From Spirochaetaceae bacterium (lineage in GTDB: Bacteria; Spirochaetota; Spirochaetia; Treponematales; Breznakiellaceae): a stretch of 21,451 nucleotides of DNA. Below the pieces are notes generated by a model. That model saw only the letters and a program-made list of their open reading frames with translations, searched no databases and was not told where the DNA came from. Location: the NCBI GenBank assembly GCA_031258625.1, contig JAIRMO010000018.1:1-21451 (forward strand). The letters run 5' to 3'. Made by a program: the position numbers and the translations under genes. Positions 1 through 7,096 of this stretch are shown in pieces; the stretch's first letter is position 1; every line of letters starts with the position of its first letter.

Positions 1-157
1 CCCCGGCGGACACGGTTTTTTCCAGGGTCCCCCGGCGGATTTCCGCGTAGTCATAGGTTTTGGCGCCCCCGGCGGATTTCAGGCAGCCCCCCAGGGAAAG
101 GCCCGTGAGGACCAAAAAGCTAAGACGGCTCAAAAGCGGAAAACCCCTGCTCATCAT
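1..157 (-). CDS. RND-type efflux periplasmic adaptor, lipoprotein, N-terminal part only
   Basis: The start is the ATG at 157-155, with GGGAG about 8 nt upstream; the frame stays open to the window edge (52 codons). The translation opens with a basic, hydrophobic signal (RGFPLLSRLSFLVLTGLSLG) ending in the lipobox-like L-G-G-C, with the lipidated Cys at about residue 25. It continues into YDYAEIRRGTLEKTVSAG. That last motif (aromatic, then x-G-x-L/I-x-x-x-V-S-A-x-G) is the usual first strand of HlyD/MacA/AcrA membrane-fusion proteins, which bridge an inner-membrane pump and an outer-membrane channel. A pump gene is therefore expected beyond the left edge, downstream on the same strand. The family call rests on about 20 residues; the lipoprotein call is firmer. 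Confidence 0.6.
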   Translation of the reverse strand, partial: MMSRGFPLLSRLSFLVLTGLSLGGCLKSAGGAKTYDYAEIRRGTLEKTVSAG

Positions 158-276
158 GACTTTCACTCCCGCATACAAGCAAGCAAAGACCGTGCCAAGT
201 ATTTCAAAACAGAGTGATTTTAAGCGCAACCGGGCGTTGAGACGGCCGTACCCGGCAACAACGTCAAGCGGGGAAC

Positions 277-345
277 GGTGTCTGACCCCGGAACATACCT
301 CTATTATACCTAACACGCTATAGCTGACACCTGGGGTCTGACCCC
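277..345. repeat. Pair of GGGGTCTGACCCC-type palindromes
   Basis: GGTGTCTGACCCC lies at 277-289 and GGGGTCTGACCCC at 333-345. The second is a perfect 13-nt palindrome apart from its central base, and the first differs from it by one base. The same 13-mer occurs at 6334-6346 inside the RAYT-like gene. From general knowledge, GGGGTC(A/T)GACCCC palindromes often accompany RAYT (REP-associated tyrosine transposase) genes, so these are probably target or remnant sites of that system. That link is inferred. Confidence 0.55.
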
Positions 346-600
346 ATACCCCATATATGGCATACCATATCTAGTAGCGGAGATTTGACCTTGTACACCA
401 TATACAGCGTACCATGATCCGTATCCCAGGTATGCCTCAAGCTAAACGGTATCCCACTCGGCCGGCCTAAAACGGGTGTCCCGGCAGGATTAAACCGGTG
501 GATTTGTATGGGAATCGGGGCGCATCACCGCTGCGCGGCCTCCCCACGCAAGCGGATTTTTGGCTGTCCGTTCCATTTTTTAAGCGCCCTGTTACCACTG

Positions 601-645
601 GGTAAAATTTACTCCCCAAAGGGGGTTCAATGGGTAAATTTTACC
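601..645. repeat. Inverted repeat with nested C/G hairpin
   Basis: GGTAAAATTTAC (601-612) and GTAAATTTTACC (634-645) are perfect 12-nt inverted arms. Between them a smaller CCCC-AAA-GGGG hairpin (about 614-624) is nested. No T-run follows either side, so it is not an obvious terminator. Confidence 0.6.
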
Positions 646-651
646 AAGGGA

Positions 652-687
652 AGCACTGATTTATTCAATCGAGAATAAATCAGCGCT
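652..687. repeat. 15-bp hairpin
   Basis: The arms AGCACTGATTTATTC (652-666) and GAATAAATCAGCGCT (673-687) pair with one mismatch around a 6-nt loop. No poly-T tail follows. It forms part of the 601-780 hairpin cluster. Confidence 0.6.
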
Positions 688-709
688 CCTTTAATGTGGT
701 TTTTTCGCA

Positions 710-726
710 GTTTTTCGTAGAAAAAC
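710..726. repeat. 7-bp perfect hairpin
   Basis: GTTTTTC (710-716), loop GTA, GAAAAAC (720-726). It adjoins the T-rich side of the ftsH terminator hairpin and may be part of the termination region. Confidence 0.5.
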
Positions 727-780
727 GAGAAAAATAATAGGGCAACGATGGTTAGCATCAAGTTAATCAGCGTTGCCCTA
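724..780 (-). terminator. Probable rho-independent terminator of ftsH
   Basis: TAGGGCAACG (738-747) and CGTTGCCCTA (771-780) are perfect 10-nt arms. Read on the minus strand the hairpin is followed by TTATTTTTCTCG, a T-rich tail. It sits about 50 nt past the ftsH stop, where the mscS-ftsH transcript should end. Confidence 0.65.
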
Positions 781-829
781 GTAGTCCTCCTCTATATGCT
801 TTGACCGGGGATGCCCCCGGCGGGGGAGT

Positions 830-2773
830 TCATTCCGCCGCGATAAGGGCCTTAAATTCCTTTTCGTCCAGGGATTCCTTTTCCAGAAGCAGATCCGCCA
901 CCCGGTCCAATAGGGGCCGGTTTTGGGTGAGGTTCTCTTTAACCTCGGCGTACTGTCTTTCCATAATGCGGGCTATTTCCTCGTCGATGTACTGCTGGGT
1001 TGACTCCGAATACTCCCGGTGGAGGCTTGGTTCCGGCTCCCGGAGCCCCAGCATGTTCCCCCCCCGCTGGGTTAAGGCCACATTTTTGAAGCGGATGCTC
1101 ATGCCGTAATCGGTGATCATCCTGCGGGCTATATCCGCGGCCTTGGTAAGATCATTGGCCGCGCCGGTGGAAATCTTGCCGAAGACCAGATCCTCCGCGG
1201 CCCGCCCCCCCAGGAGGACGTTGATTTTCCCCAGAAGCTCCTCCTCGGTCATCAGGTACCGATCCTCCACAGGCATCTGGAGGGTATAACCCAGGGCCCC
1301 GAAGCCCCGGGGCACGATGGAGATTTTCTGCACCGGATCGGAGCCGGGGGTAAAGGCCGCTATCAGCGCATGGCCGGTTTCGTGGAAGGCCACGATCCGC
1401 CGTTCCTCCGGGGAAATGATCCGGTTCTTTTTCTGGAGCCCCGCCACGGTCTTTTCAATGGCCTCCTCAAAGTCCTTTTGGGCGACCAGCTTCCGTCCGG
1501 CCCGGACCGCGAGGAGGGCCGCTTCGTTGACGATGTTCGCCAGGTCCGCCCCCACAAAACCGGAGGTCCCCCGGGCAACCGCGTCCAGGTCCACCAGGGG
1601 GTCGAGTTTTACGGCCTTGGCATGGATCCGCAGGATCGCCTCCCGGCCCTTAAGGTCCGGCCGGTCCACCAGGACCTGCCGGTCGAAACGGCCGGGCCGC
1701 AGCAGCGCCGGGTCCAGCACATCGGGCCTGTTGGTTGCCGCCAGGATGATGAGGCCGCTCGTGGCGTCAAAGCCGTCCATTTCCACCAGGAGCTGGTTCA
1801 GGGTCTGTTCCCGCTCATCGTTCCCCCCGGCGATATTGTTGATCCGGCTTTTGCCAATGGCGTCTAATTCATCGATAAAGATGATACAGGGGGCCTTTTC
1901 CCGGGCCTGCTTGAAAAGATCCCGCACCCGGGCCGCGCCGACCCCCACGAACATCTCCACAAAATCGGCGCCGCTCATCCTGAAAAAGGCCACCCCCGCT
2001 TCCCCGGCCACGGCCCGGGCCAAAAGGGTCTTCCCCGTACCCGGAGGCCCCACCAGCAGTACCCCCTTGGGGATCTTGCCCCCAATGTCGGTGTATTTTT
2101 TCGGGGTTTTAAGAAAATCCACCACCTCCACCAACTCGTCCTTGGCCTCGTCCACCCCGGCCACGTCGCCGAACCGGGTAACAATATCCCCCTCGGCTAC
2201 GATCACCGCCTTGTTCTGCCCCACCGACAGGACGTTCCCCCCCATAGTTCCCAGGCGTTTCATAAAGAACCGCCAGATGAAAAACAGAATCCCAATGGGC
2301 AGAATCCAGCTAAAAATAATATTGAGGATCGCGCTCCCCTCCCGGGAAACCGCGTAATAGGAAACCCCCCGTTCATCCATAAGTTTGATAATTTCGGGGT
2401 CGTTAATGGGAACCGTCCGGTACGCCTCCTCTGTGGAAGCGGCATAGGGCCCCCGAAAGGAAAAGCCCGTCCGGGAATTCCGCCGGAGGGTGGTATATCC
2501 GGTAAAATAGGCATCGGTCAACTCCACCCGTTTAATCTCCCCGGAGGCTATTTTCGCCTTAAAATCTGAAAAATCAATGGTGGGATTCACCTGGCTCATA
2601 AAAACATAGTTAAAAAGGCTCATCCCCACCACGAGGATAAGCACATAAATGATAGAAAATTTCCATCCCCCCCAATTTTTGGGAAAGGGTGATTGGGGCC
2701 CTCCAAAGGGAAATTGGTTGTTTTTGGGATTTTTTTTACTTCCTTTGGGATCCTGTCCCCGGATTTCATTCAT
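830..2773 (-). CDS. ftsH: ATP-dependent zinc metalloprotease FtsH
   Basis: This membrane-anchored AAA+ protease degrades misfolded membrane proteins and short-lived regulators on the cytoplasmic side. In the 647-residue protein, TM segments lie at about 38-58 and 149-170, around a roughly 90-residue periplasmic domain. Walker A is GPPGTGKT (242-249), the pore loop [12 protein letters not shown] follows (about 266-277), Walker B is IIFIDELDA (297-305), and the second region of homology ends in RPGRFDR. The zinc site is HETGH (464-468), with a candidate third ligand Asp at about 541. The start is the ATG at 2773: GAGGAG lies 7-8 nt upstream inside mscS, whereas an in-frame upstream start at 2860 would add 29 residues read from the mscS tail. 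The ATGAATGA junction overlaps the mscS stop by 8 nt, suggesting translational coupling. The gene is intact and of normal length. Confidence 0.96.
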   Translation of the reverse strand: MNEIRGQDPKGSKKNPKNNQFPFGGPQSPFPKNWGGWKFSIIYVLILVVGMSLFNYVFMSQVNPTIDFSDFKAKIASGEIKRVELTDAYFTGYTTLRRNSRTGFSFRGPYAASTEEAYRTVPINDPEIIKLMDERGVSYYAVSREGSAILNIIFSWILPIGILFFIWRFFMKRLGTMGGNVLSVGQNKAVIVAEGDIVTRFGDVAGVDEAKDELVEVVDFLKTPKKYTDIGGKIPKGVLLVGPPGTGKTLLARAVAGEAGVAFFRMSGADFVEMFVGVGAARVRDLFKQAREKAPCIIFIDELDAIGKSRINNIAGGNDEREQTLNQLLVEMDGFDATSGLIILAATNRPDVLDPALLRPGRFDRQVLVDRPDLKGREAILRIHAKAVKLDPLVDLDAVARGTSGFVGADLANIVNEAALLAVRAGRKLVAQKDFEEAIEKTVAGLQKKNRIISPEERRIVAFHETGHALIAAFTPGSDPVQKISIVPRGFGALGYTLQMPVEDRYLMTEEELLGKINVLLGGRAAEDLVFGKISTGAANDLTKAADIARRMITDYGMSIRFKNVALTQRGGNMLGLREPEPSLHREYSESTQQYIDEEIARIMERQYAEVKENLTQNRPLLDRVADLLLEKESLDEKEFKALIAAE

Positions 2774-3623
2774 TAAAACACTCCTCGCTATTCCCGATAC
2801 CATCCTGGTTAATAGTAATATCAATCTTTTGATAGGGTATTTCAATAGATTTTTTTGCAAAAGATTCCTTTATACTTATAATAATAGAATTTTTTAAATT
2901 CCAAAAGTTGCTTTTTTCGAACCACAGGCAGAATATAATGGCTATTCCGGAGCTGTCAAATTTATCGATCCCGAAAAACGGGGCGGGGTTATCCAGGGCA
3001 TAGATGTTTTCCCTGGCCAGGGCAAAAAGCAGATCCCGTACCCGTTCCAGATCTTCCTTATAGGCCACGGAGAAGGCAAGGTCCAGCCTACGGATGGGAA
3101 AACGGGTAATGGTGGTCAGGTTGCTTTTGATAATGGTTTCATTGGGAATCCGGACAAACAGGTTGTCATAGGTACGGATCTTGACCGAAAGGAAGTCCAC
3201 CGACAGGACAACCCCGGCAATATCCTCCACCTTAATGGCGTCCCCTACCTGAAAGGGCTTCTCCGACAGCAGAAAAAACCCTGAAATCAGACTGGACATG
3301 GAAGTCTGGGCGGCAAAACCAAAAACTATCCCCGCCACCCCCGCCGCCCCAAGGATCGCGGACATATCTATCCCCAGGTTCCTGAAGACAAAAAGAACCG
3401 CCAGGGTCATTCCCGTGTATTTAATCCCCTTGCGTACCATAAAGGCCCGCTGATCGCTGATCCGGCCCTTTAATCCCTTGCTCACGGCGGCCTGAATGAG
3501 TTTAAAAACCAGAAAAATGAGCAGTACCATCAAAATCGTGGCAATTATCCTGCTCAGGATCTCCAGGGGAGTTGTGTTTTTACGTAAATCCGACCATAAA
3601 TCACTTAAAAAGGCGCTATTCAT
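2766..3623 (-). CDS. MscS-family mechanosensitive ion channel
   Basis: This is a small-conductance mechanosensitive channel that releases solutes on hypo-osmotic shock. The 285-residue chain has TM helices at about 22-45 and 66-81. A Gly/Ala-rich pore helix follows (from about residue 89, [17 protein letters not shown]), then the MscS beta-domain entry [16 protein letters not shown] and FVRIPNETI. The ATG at 3623 is preferred over a TTG 15 codons upstream, because GAGGAG lies just before it and the TTG has no Shine-Dalgarno sequence. The 3' end overlaps ftsH by 8 nt. The DUF432-like gene lies upstream on the same strand across 271 nt of hairpins; from memory, DUF432 genes are often found beside mscS. 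Confidence 0.92.
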   Translation of the reverse strand: MNSAFLSDLWSDLRKNTTPLEILSRIIATILMVLLIFLVFKLIQAAVSKGLKGRISDQRAFMVRKGIKYTGMTLAVLFVFRNLGIDMSAILGAAGVAGIVFGFAAQTSMSSLISGFFLLSEKPFQVGDAIKVEDIAGVVLSVDFLSVKIRTYDNLFVRIPNETIIKSNLTTITRFPIRRLDLAFSVAYKEDLERVRDLLFALARENIYALDNPAPFFGIDKFDSSGIAIIFCLWFEKSNFWNLKNSIIISIKESFAKKSIEIPYQKIDITINQDGIGNSEECFNE

Positions 3624-3745
3624 AGACTCCTCGTTGGATATCTTGGGAAACCCTCCTTGGTCTTTCAAGATATGCCGTAAAACACTCCGTTTTTAAGGGA
3701 GAAATTTCAACCCCAACCGGATATTGAAATCCCTCTCTATCATAT

Positions 3746-3803
3746 GAGCCTGTTCCAAAACTAATTTACTGTGCGCTAACGCGCACGGTTTTGGAACAGG
3801 CTC
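3746..3803. repeat. Two-tier hairpin, TGTTCCAAAAC family
   Basis: GAGCCTGTTCCAAAAC (3746-3761) and GTTTTGGAACAGGCTC (3788-3803) are perfect 16-nt arms. A second perfect hairpin, GTGCGC-TAAC-GCGCAC (3771-3786), sits inside the loop. There is no T-run. Related arms occur at 3849-3885, 20995-21031 and 21039-21075. Confidence 0.75.
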
Positions 3804-3806
3804 TTG

Positions 3807-3835
3807 GAAAAACCGGTCAAAAGCCCCGGTTTTTC
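3807..3835. repeat. 10-bp perfect hairpin between two larger ones
   Basis: GAAAAACCGG (3807-3816) and CCGGTTTTTC (3826-3835) are perfect arms with a 9-nt loop. It forms the spacer between the two TGTTCCAAAAC hairpins, giving a three-hairpin block between the DUF432-like gene and mscS. Confidence 0.6.
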
Positions 3836-3848
3836 TCTTAAATCCACG

Positions 3849-3885
3849 GAAGCTGTTCCAAAAACTGAAGTTTTGGAACAGCCTC
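3849..3885 (-). repeat. 37-nt hairpin element, copy 1
   Basis: Read on the minus strand from 3885, this is a hairpin with arms GCTGTTCCAAAAC and GTTTTTGGAACAGC around TTCA, including a one-base bulge. All 37 nt are identical to 20995-21031 on the plus strand. It begins 10 nt past the stop of the DUF432-like gene. Confidence 0.75.
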
Positions 3886-3894
3886 ATAGTATAA

Positions 3895-4650
3895 TCATCT
3901 CCCGGCAATATTTTTTATCAAATCGGCGCTTCGACGGATAAGAATATTCCCCATCCCGTTTTTTCGCGCGACGGGGATCGCCTCATACCCGTCGGGCGTC
4001 CCCGGCCGGGGGTTTATCCTGAGTTCTCCGTTACTATTGGTATCCACCACCACGGTTTCGCAGCGAAGATCCCCTTCTTTTTTATAAACATTGAGGGAAT
4101 CGGTGTATAAAACCAGGCGATCTATGTCCAGGATGGTTTTAGTCTGGTTACGGAAGATAATTTCTCCGTGAATAAAGGAAGAAGCCCCGGTAACGCTCCA
4201 AGGCGGGGAGGGAACGGAAAGGGAAACACCGAGGAATCCGGACATGGTGTCCTCCCCGGACCATGTTTCAGGCAGCAGGAAAGGCGTAAACCGGGTCAAC
4301 TCCAGGCCCCCGGCCAATTCCAGCCGCAGTACCGGGGGCAGGGCCAGATCCAGCCGGGTTTCCGTTTCCGGCATCAGGCGTATTCTGTCCCGGAAATTGA
4401 CACAATATGGTTTTTCATAAAACCAAGGACGGAGAACAACCTGCCTGCCGACTCCCACGGCGGAATACTCAGGAAGATTCCGGGGGGCACGATCCGGCTC
4501 CGGGCCGTCCGCGGAGGGGGTTGCCTCTTGAAACAAGACGGAACGAAGGGCCGTCCGCCATTCATCCCCCTCCCGGCGGAGATAGACCTCGGCGCCGTTT
4601 AAATTCCAATGATACCAACGGGCCTCTTCCGGTTCAAAACACTTCCACAT
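3895..4650 (-). CDS. DUF432-like protein of unknown function
   Basis: This 251-residue soluble protein has no signal peptide or TM helix. The layout matches what I remember of DUF432. There is an N-terminal W...W...GAEVYLRREGDEWR stretch (residues 2-32). Then come PWFYEKPYCVNF (75-86), a Pro-rich beta segment, and the LLPETWSGEDT motif (125-135) followed by a Gly and a beta-rich C-terminal half. The biochemical role is unknown. The start ATG at 4650 has AAAGGTGG about 5 nt upstream. The gene is divergent from galK (70-nt gap) and upstream of mscS-ftsH on the same strand, with a hairpin block between. The neighbourhood suggests a link to the MscS channel. The family call is from recognition only. 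Confidence 0.65.
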   Translation of the reverse strand: MWKCFEPEEARWYHWNLNGAEVYLRREGDEWRTALRSVLFQEATPSADGPEPDRAPRNLPEYSAVGVGRQVVLRPWFYEKPYCVNFRDRIRLMPETETRLDLALPPVLRLELAGGLELTRFTPFLLPETWSGEDTMSGFLGVSLSVPSPPWSVTGASSFIHGEIIFRNQTKTILDIDRLVLYTDSLNVYKKEGDLRCETVVVDTNSNGELRINPRPGTPDGYEAIPVARKNGMGNILIRRSADLIKNIAGR

Positions 4651-4720
4651 ATACCACCTTTACAACTCCCATGGACAAATAACCGAATTCTATCATATCC
4701 TAAAAGGGAGGTGTTATGCT

Positions 4721-6052
4721 ATGACCGGAAAAGATGTAATAACCTGGATTGCCACCCCCGCTGCCGCCGGGGTGTTTGAGAAACTATACGGTCCCGAGGG
4801 GGTCGAGGGGGCGCGGAAGCGTTATATCGCCCTGGCGGAGGGGATGCTGAGGGGGTTTTCCCCGGAAGATTTTCCCGAAACCCGGGGGGATTTACGGTTT
4901 TTTACCGCCCCGGGCCGGACCGAACTGGGGGGTAACCACACGGATCATAACCAGGGCAAGGTCCTGGCCGCTTCCATTCAACTGGATTCTGTTGCCCTGG
5001 TCGCCCCCCGGAAGGATAATAAGGTACTGTTCCGTTCCACCGGATACCCCGATCTGGAGGTGGATCTTTCGGACCTTTCCGTCAACCCCCAGGAAGCGGG
5101 CGCCACCGAAGCCCTGGTCCGGGGGGTAGCGGCGGAGCTTACCCGCCGGGGGACGGCCCTGAAGGGTTTTACCGCCAACGCCGATTCCATGGTATTGCCC
5201 GGATCGGGGCTCTCTTCCTCCGCGGCGGTGGAGGTCCTTTTGGGGCGGATCTTTGATACCCTTTACGGTACGGAAAAACGGTCCGCCCTGGAGCTTGCCC
5301 AAATAGGCCAAAAGGCGGAAAACCTCTATTTTGGTAAACCCTCGGGGTTAATGGATCAGACCGCCTGCGCCACCGGCGGGGCGGTAGCCATAGATTTCGC
5401 CGATGTCAATTCTCCCCGGGTACAGCATATCAACTTTGATTTAGACTCCTCCGGCTATACCCTCTGTGTGGTGAATACCCACGGGAGCCACGCGGACCTG
5501 ACCCCCGATTACGCGGCGATCCCCGAAGAAATGAAGGCCCTGGCCGCTTTTTTTGGTAAATCGGTACTCCGGGAACTTAACCTGGACCTGGTATTGTCCC
5601 ACGGGGCGGAGCTGCGGAAATTTGTCGGGGATCGGGCCATCCTCCGGGCCATCCATTATTTTGAGGAAAATCAGCGGGTAGACGCCATGGAGGCGGCCTT
5701 GAAAGCGGCGGCCTCCGCCCCAGGCATCCGGGAAAAACAGGGGGAACTGGCCCAATATCTGACCCTGGTAAATAAATCCGGGGATTCTTCCTGGGAACTT
5801 CTGCAAAACATTTATTCCCCCCGGAACCCCCGGGAACAGGGGGTAAGCCTGGCCCTGGCCGTAACCCGGAAGATCCTCCGGGGCATCGGAGCCTGCCGGG
5901 TCCACGGCGGCGGTTTTGCCGGCACCATCCAGGCCTATGTACCCCTGGACATACTGGATCACTACCGGACACAAATTGAGGGGATCTTCGGCCCCGGCGC
6001 GGTTACGGTACTGCAAATCCGGCAAATTGGGGCGGAGGAAATAGCGTTTTAG
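4721..6052 (+). CDS. galK: Galactokinase (GHMP kinase family)
   Basis: This enzyme phosphorylates galactose to galactose 1-phosphate with ATP, the first Leloir-pathway step, in the cytoplasm. The 443-residue protein has the galactokinase signature GRTELGGNHTDHNQG (65-79), the GHMP ATP loop PGSGLSSSAA (160-169), a probable catalytic-base Asp in GLMDQ (about 212), and the C-terminal GHMP motif CRVHGGGFAGT (392-402). The signature departs from the classical GRxNLIGEHTDYNxG form but matches the ELGGNHTDH variant I know from Clostridia and spirochaetes. The ATG at 4721 has AGGGAGGTG 7 nt upstream; an ATG at 4716 is out of frame and stops at once. No galT or galE is nearby. It is convergent with the RAYT-like gene. 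Confidence 0.9.
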   Translation: MTGKDVITWIATPAAAGVFEKLYGPEGVEGARKRYIALAEGMLRGFSPEDFPETRGDLRFFTAPGRTELGGNHTDHNQGKVLAASIQLDSVALVAPRKDNKVLFRSTGYPDLEVDLSDLSVNPQEAGATEALVRGVAAELTRRGTALKGFTANADSMVLPGSGLSSSAAVEVLLGRIFDTLYGTEKRSALELAQIGQKAENLYFGKPSGLMDQTACATGGAVAIDFADVNSPRVQHINFDLDSSGYTLCVVNTHGSHADLTPDYAAIPEEMKALAAFFGKSVLRELNLDLVLSHGAELRKFVGDRAILRAIHYFEENQRVDAMEAALKAAASAPGIREKQGELAQYLTLVNKSGDSSWELLQNIYSPRNPREQGVSLALAVTRKILRGIGACRVHGGGFAGTIQAYVPLDILDHYRTQIEGIFGPGAVTVLQIRQIGAEEIAF

Positions 6053-6259
6053 GGGGAAAAGGCTCGCAACCGGAGATTCACGCGCTGTTCCGCGGAGGTT
6101 CATTTTATAGTTTTGACTAAATGAAAAACCCCGCCCTAACAGCTAAACTTGACCCGCAATTCAGATTTTACCGGCCCCAGGACAGACCTGTCCCCGGAGA
6201 GTTTTCGGCGTGGAGTGGACCGGGGAACCGATTCGGAATCCGGGGCGGATTGGCGCCGC

Positions 6260-6730
6260 TTATCCGGGCGCGGGGGTGGCGGGAAGCGGGAATAGGGGGG
6301 AAAAAGCGGTTTGGATCGCCATTTCCTTGTACCGGGGTCTGACCCCAGCATCCGATACCCCGATCCACTCCCCCGCCGCCATTATCTCCTCCTCAGCAGC
6401 CTCCCCCTCCACTATCCGCGACCCATACCGGTCCCCCCAGATATGCCCGATCCGGTCTTCCGCCCGGTTGTACCGTTGGGCGAACACCTGTTTCAGCCAC
6501 TTCATGATTGCCGGAAGCTCCAGCCCGTCCGCCGGCCTGATATAAAACGTCAGCCAGTCATCCGCAAGACAGAGCCCCCGGACCTCGAAGACAAACCGGC
6601 GTTTCGTCTCCCGGAATACCCTGGTGAACAGCGCTAGGGCCTTGTGGAAGCGGAACAGGGGTTCCCGGTTGTTGACGCGGGTACGGATTTCATACCATAC
6701 CCCTTGTTTTAATACACGTAATGATCTCAT
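6260..6730 (-). CDS. RAYT/IS200-like transposase homologue lacking HUH histidines
   Basis: This 156-residue protein resembles REP-associated tyrosine transposases (Y1/IS200-like fold). It has VWYEIRTRVNNREPLF (11-26), a central PADGLELPAIMKWLKQ stretch (66-81), RYN (86-88) and the typical GHIWGDRYGSR (95-105). Where active members carry the metal-binding M-P-N-H-x-H, this chain reads A-D-D-W-L-T (56-61), so both histidines are missing. The C-terminal tail after about residue 126 is read through a GGGGTCAGACCCC palindrome (encoding GVRP) and is probably not conserved domain sequence. I see no convincing Shine-Dalgarno before the ATG at 6730. It is likely a non-catalytic or repurposed relative rather than an active transposase. 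Confidence 0.7.
   Translation of the reverse strand: MRSLRVLKQGVWYEIRTRVNNREPLFRFHKALALFTRVFRETKRRFVFEVRGLCLADDWLTFYIRPADGLELPAIMKWLKQVFAQRYNRAEDRIGHIWGDRYGSRIVEGEAAEEEIMAAGEWIGVSDAGVRPRYKEMAIQTAFSPLFPLPATPAPG
6334..6346. repeat. GGGGTCTGACCCC palindrome inside the RAYT-like gene
   Basis: This is an exact copy of the 333-345 palindrome, lying within the last 30 codons of the RAYT-like frame. Such palindromes near RAYT genes are a known pattern and may mark the right end of a small mobile unit. Confidence 0.65.
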
Positions 6731-7096
6731 AGAGAATATATGGAATTGACAGGCCGTTTTGCATTAGTAAAGGGTTCAGGAATTTCAAATTCCGAACAAA
6801 TTCCGCCAAAAACACCCTTTAAAATTTTTGTGGCTCACCTTTAGCGCAAGCGGCGGGGCATTGAAGATTTCTCCTCAAAATCTTTGCGTATACAGAGGAA
6901 CAAATCCCCGTCCCTCAGGTTTACGCCCCAAAGGACGGGGAATTAAACCCCAAGAGATTACCTAATAAGGCGTTCCCCGTTAAGGGTAACCGCAGCCCCC
7001 GCCGCGCGCAGGGGGGGGAAAACGCCCTGCCCCCAAAGGGAGCCCTCGAACCGGACGGAGAAGGCTCCGGGCCGGTTCAGGGGCTTTTTTAATAAT
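6731..7096. other. Gene-free region with several inverted repeats
   Basis: No credible gene is visible. The stretch contains AAGATTT/AAATCTT (6864-6884), CCCCGTCC/GGACGGGG (6906-6940), an extended GC-rich imperfect fold around 6970-7030 that includes a G8 run (7011-7018), and a strong hairpin at 7041-7090. The motif GCGCAAGCGGCGGGGCATT (6845-6863), followed by the CCCCGTCC hairpin and AATTAAACCCC, resembles IS200/IS605-type ends, but no tnpA or tnpB is present, so a remnant is the most I would claim. Confidence 0.45.
7041..7090. terminator. Strong hairpin with T6 on plus strand, end of lipoprotein operon
   Basis: The arms AGCCCTCGAACCGG (7041-7054) and CCGGTTCAGGGGCT (7072-7085) pair with two mismatches. 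An inner CGGAG-AAGG-CTCCG hairpin stacks inside them, and T6 follows on the plus strand (7085-7090). It begins 7 nt past the stop of the lipoprotein gene on the minus strand. The T-run favours termination of plus-strand transcription; on the minus strand only CCCTTT follows. Confidence 0.5.

Larger units (their letters stand above)
158..829. other. Gene-free stretch with palindromes and hairpins
   Basis: This stretch lies between the 3' end of ftsH and the start of the efflux adaptor, both on the minus strand. I see no credible gene. An open frame at 60-323 on the plus strand overlaps the adaptor antisense and has no coding character. The stretch holds two GGGGTCTGACCCC-type palindromes (277-289 and 333-345) and four inverted repeats packed between 601 and 780, listed separately. 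The part from 346 to 600 is unremarkable apart from the short inverted repeat ATATGG-CATA-CCATAT. Confidence 0.6.

Noticed and set aside
60..323. Open frame of 87 codons on the plus strand
   Set aside because: It runs antisense across the lipoprotein adaptor start and a palindrome, has no RBS and shows no domain-like sequence.
1317..2357. 346-codon plus-strand open frame antisense to ftsH
   Set aside because: It is the complement of a highly conserved gene in GC-rich DNA; composition is rich in Arg/Ser/Pro and lacks any motif.
2774..2860. Upstream in-frame start for ftsH adding 29 residues
   Set aside because: The added residues come from the mscS tail, have no RBS and are absent from typical FtsH N-termini; GAGGAG marks the ATG at 2773.
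4672..4701. Promoter TGGACA-N18-TATCCT before galK
   Set aside because: The implied start of transcription would fall on the Shine-Dalgarno sequence, so the match is probably chance.
6740..7090. Plus-strand structured RNA ending at the T6 hairpin
   Set aside because: I looked for tmRNA, RNase P RNA, SRP RNA and 6S-like cores and found no recognisable signature; the hairpin is explained as an operon-end structure.
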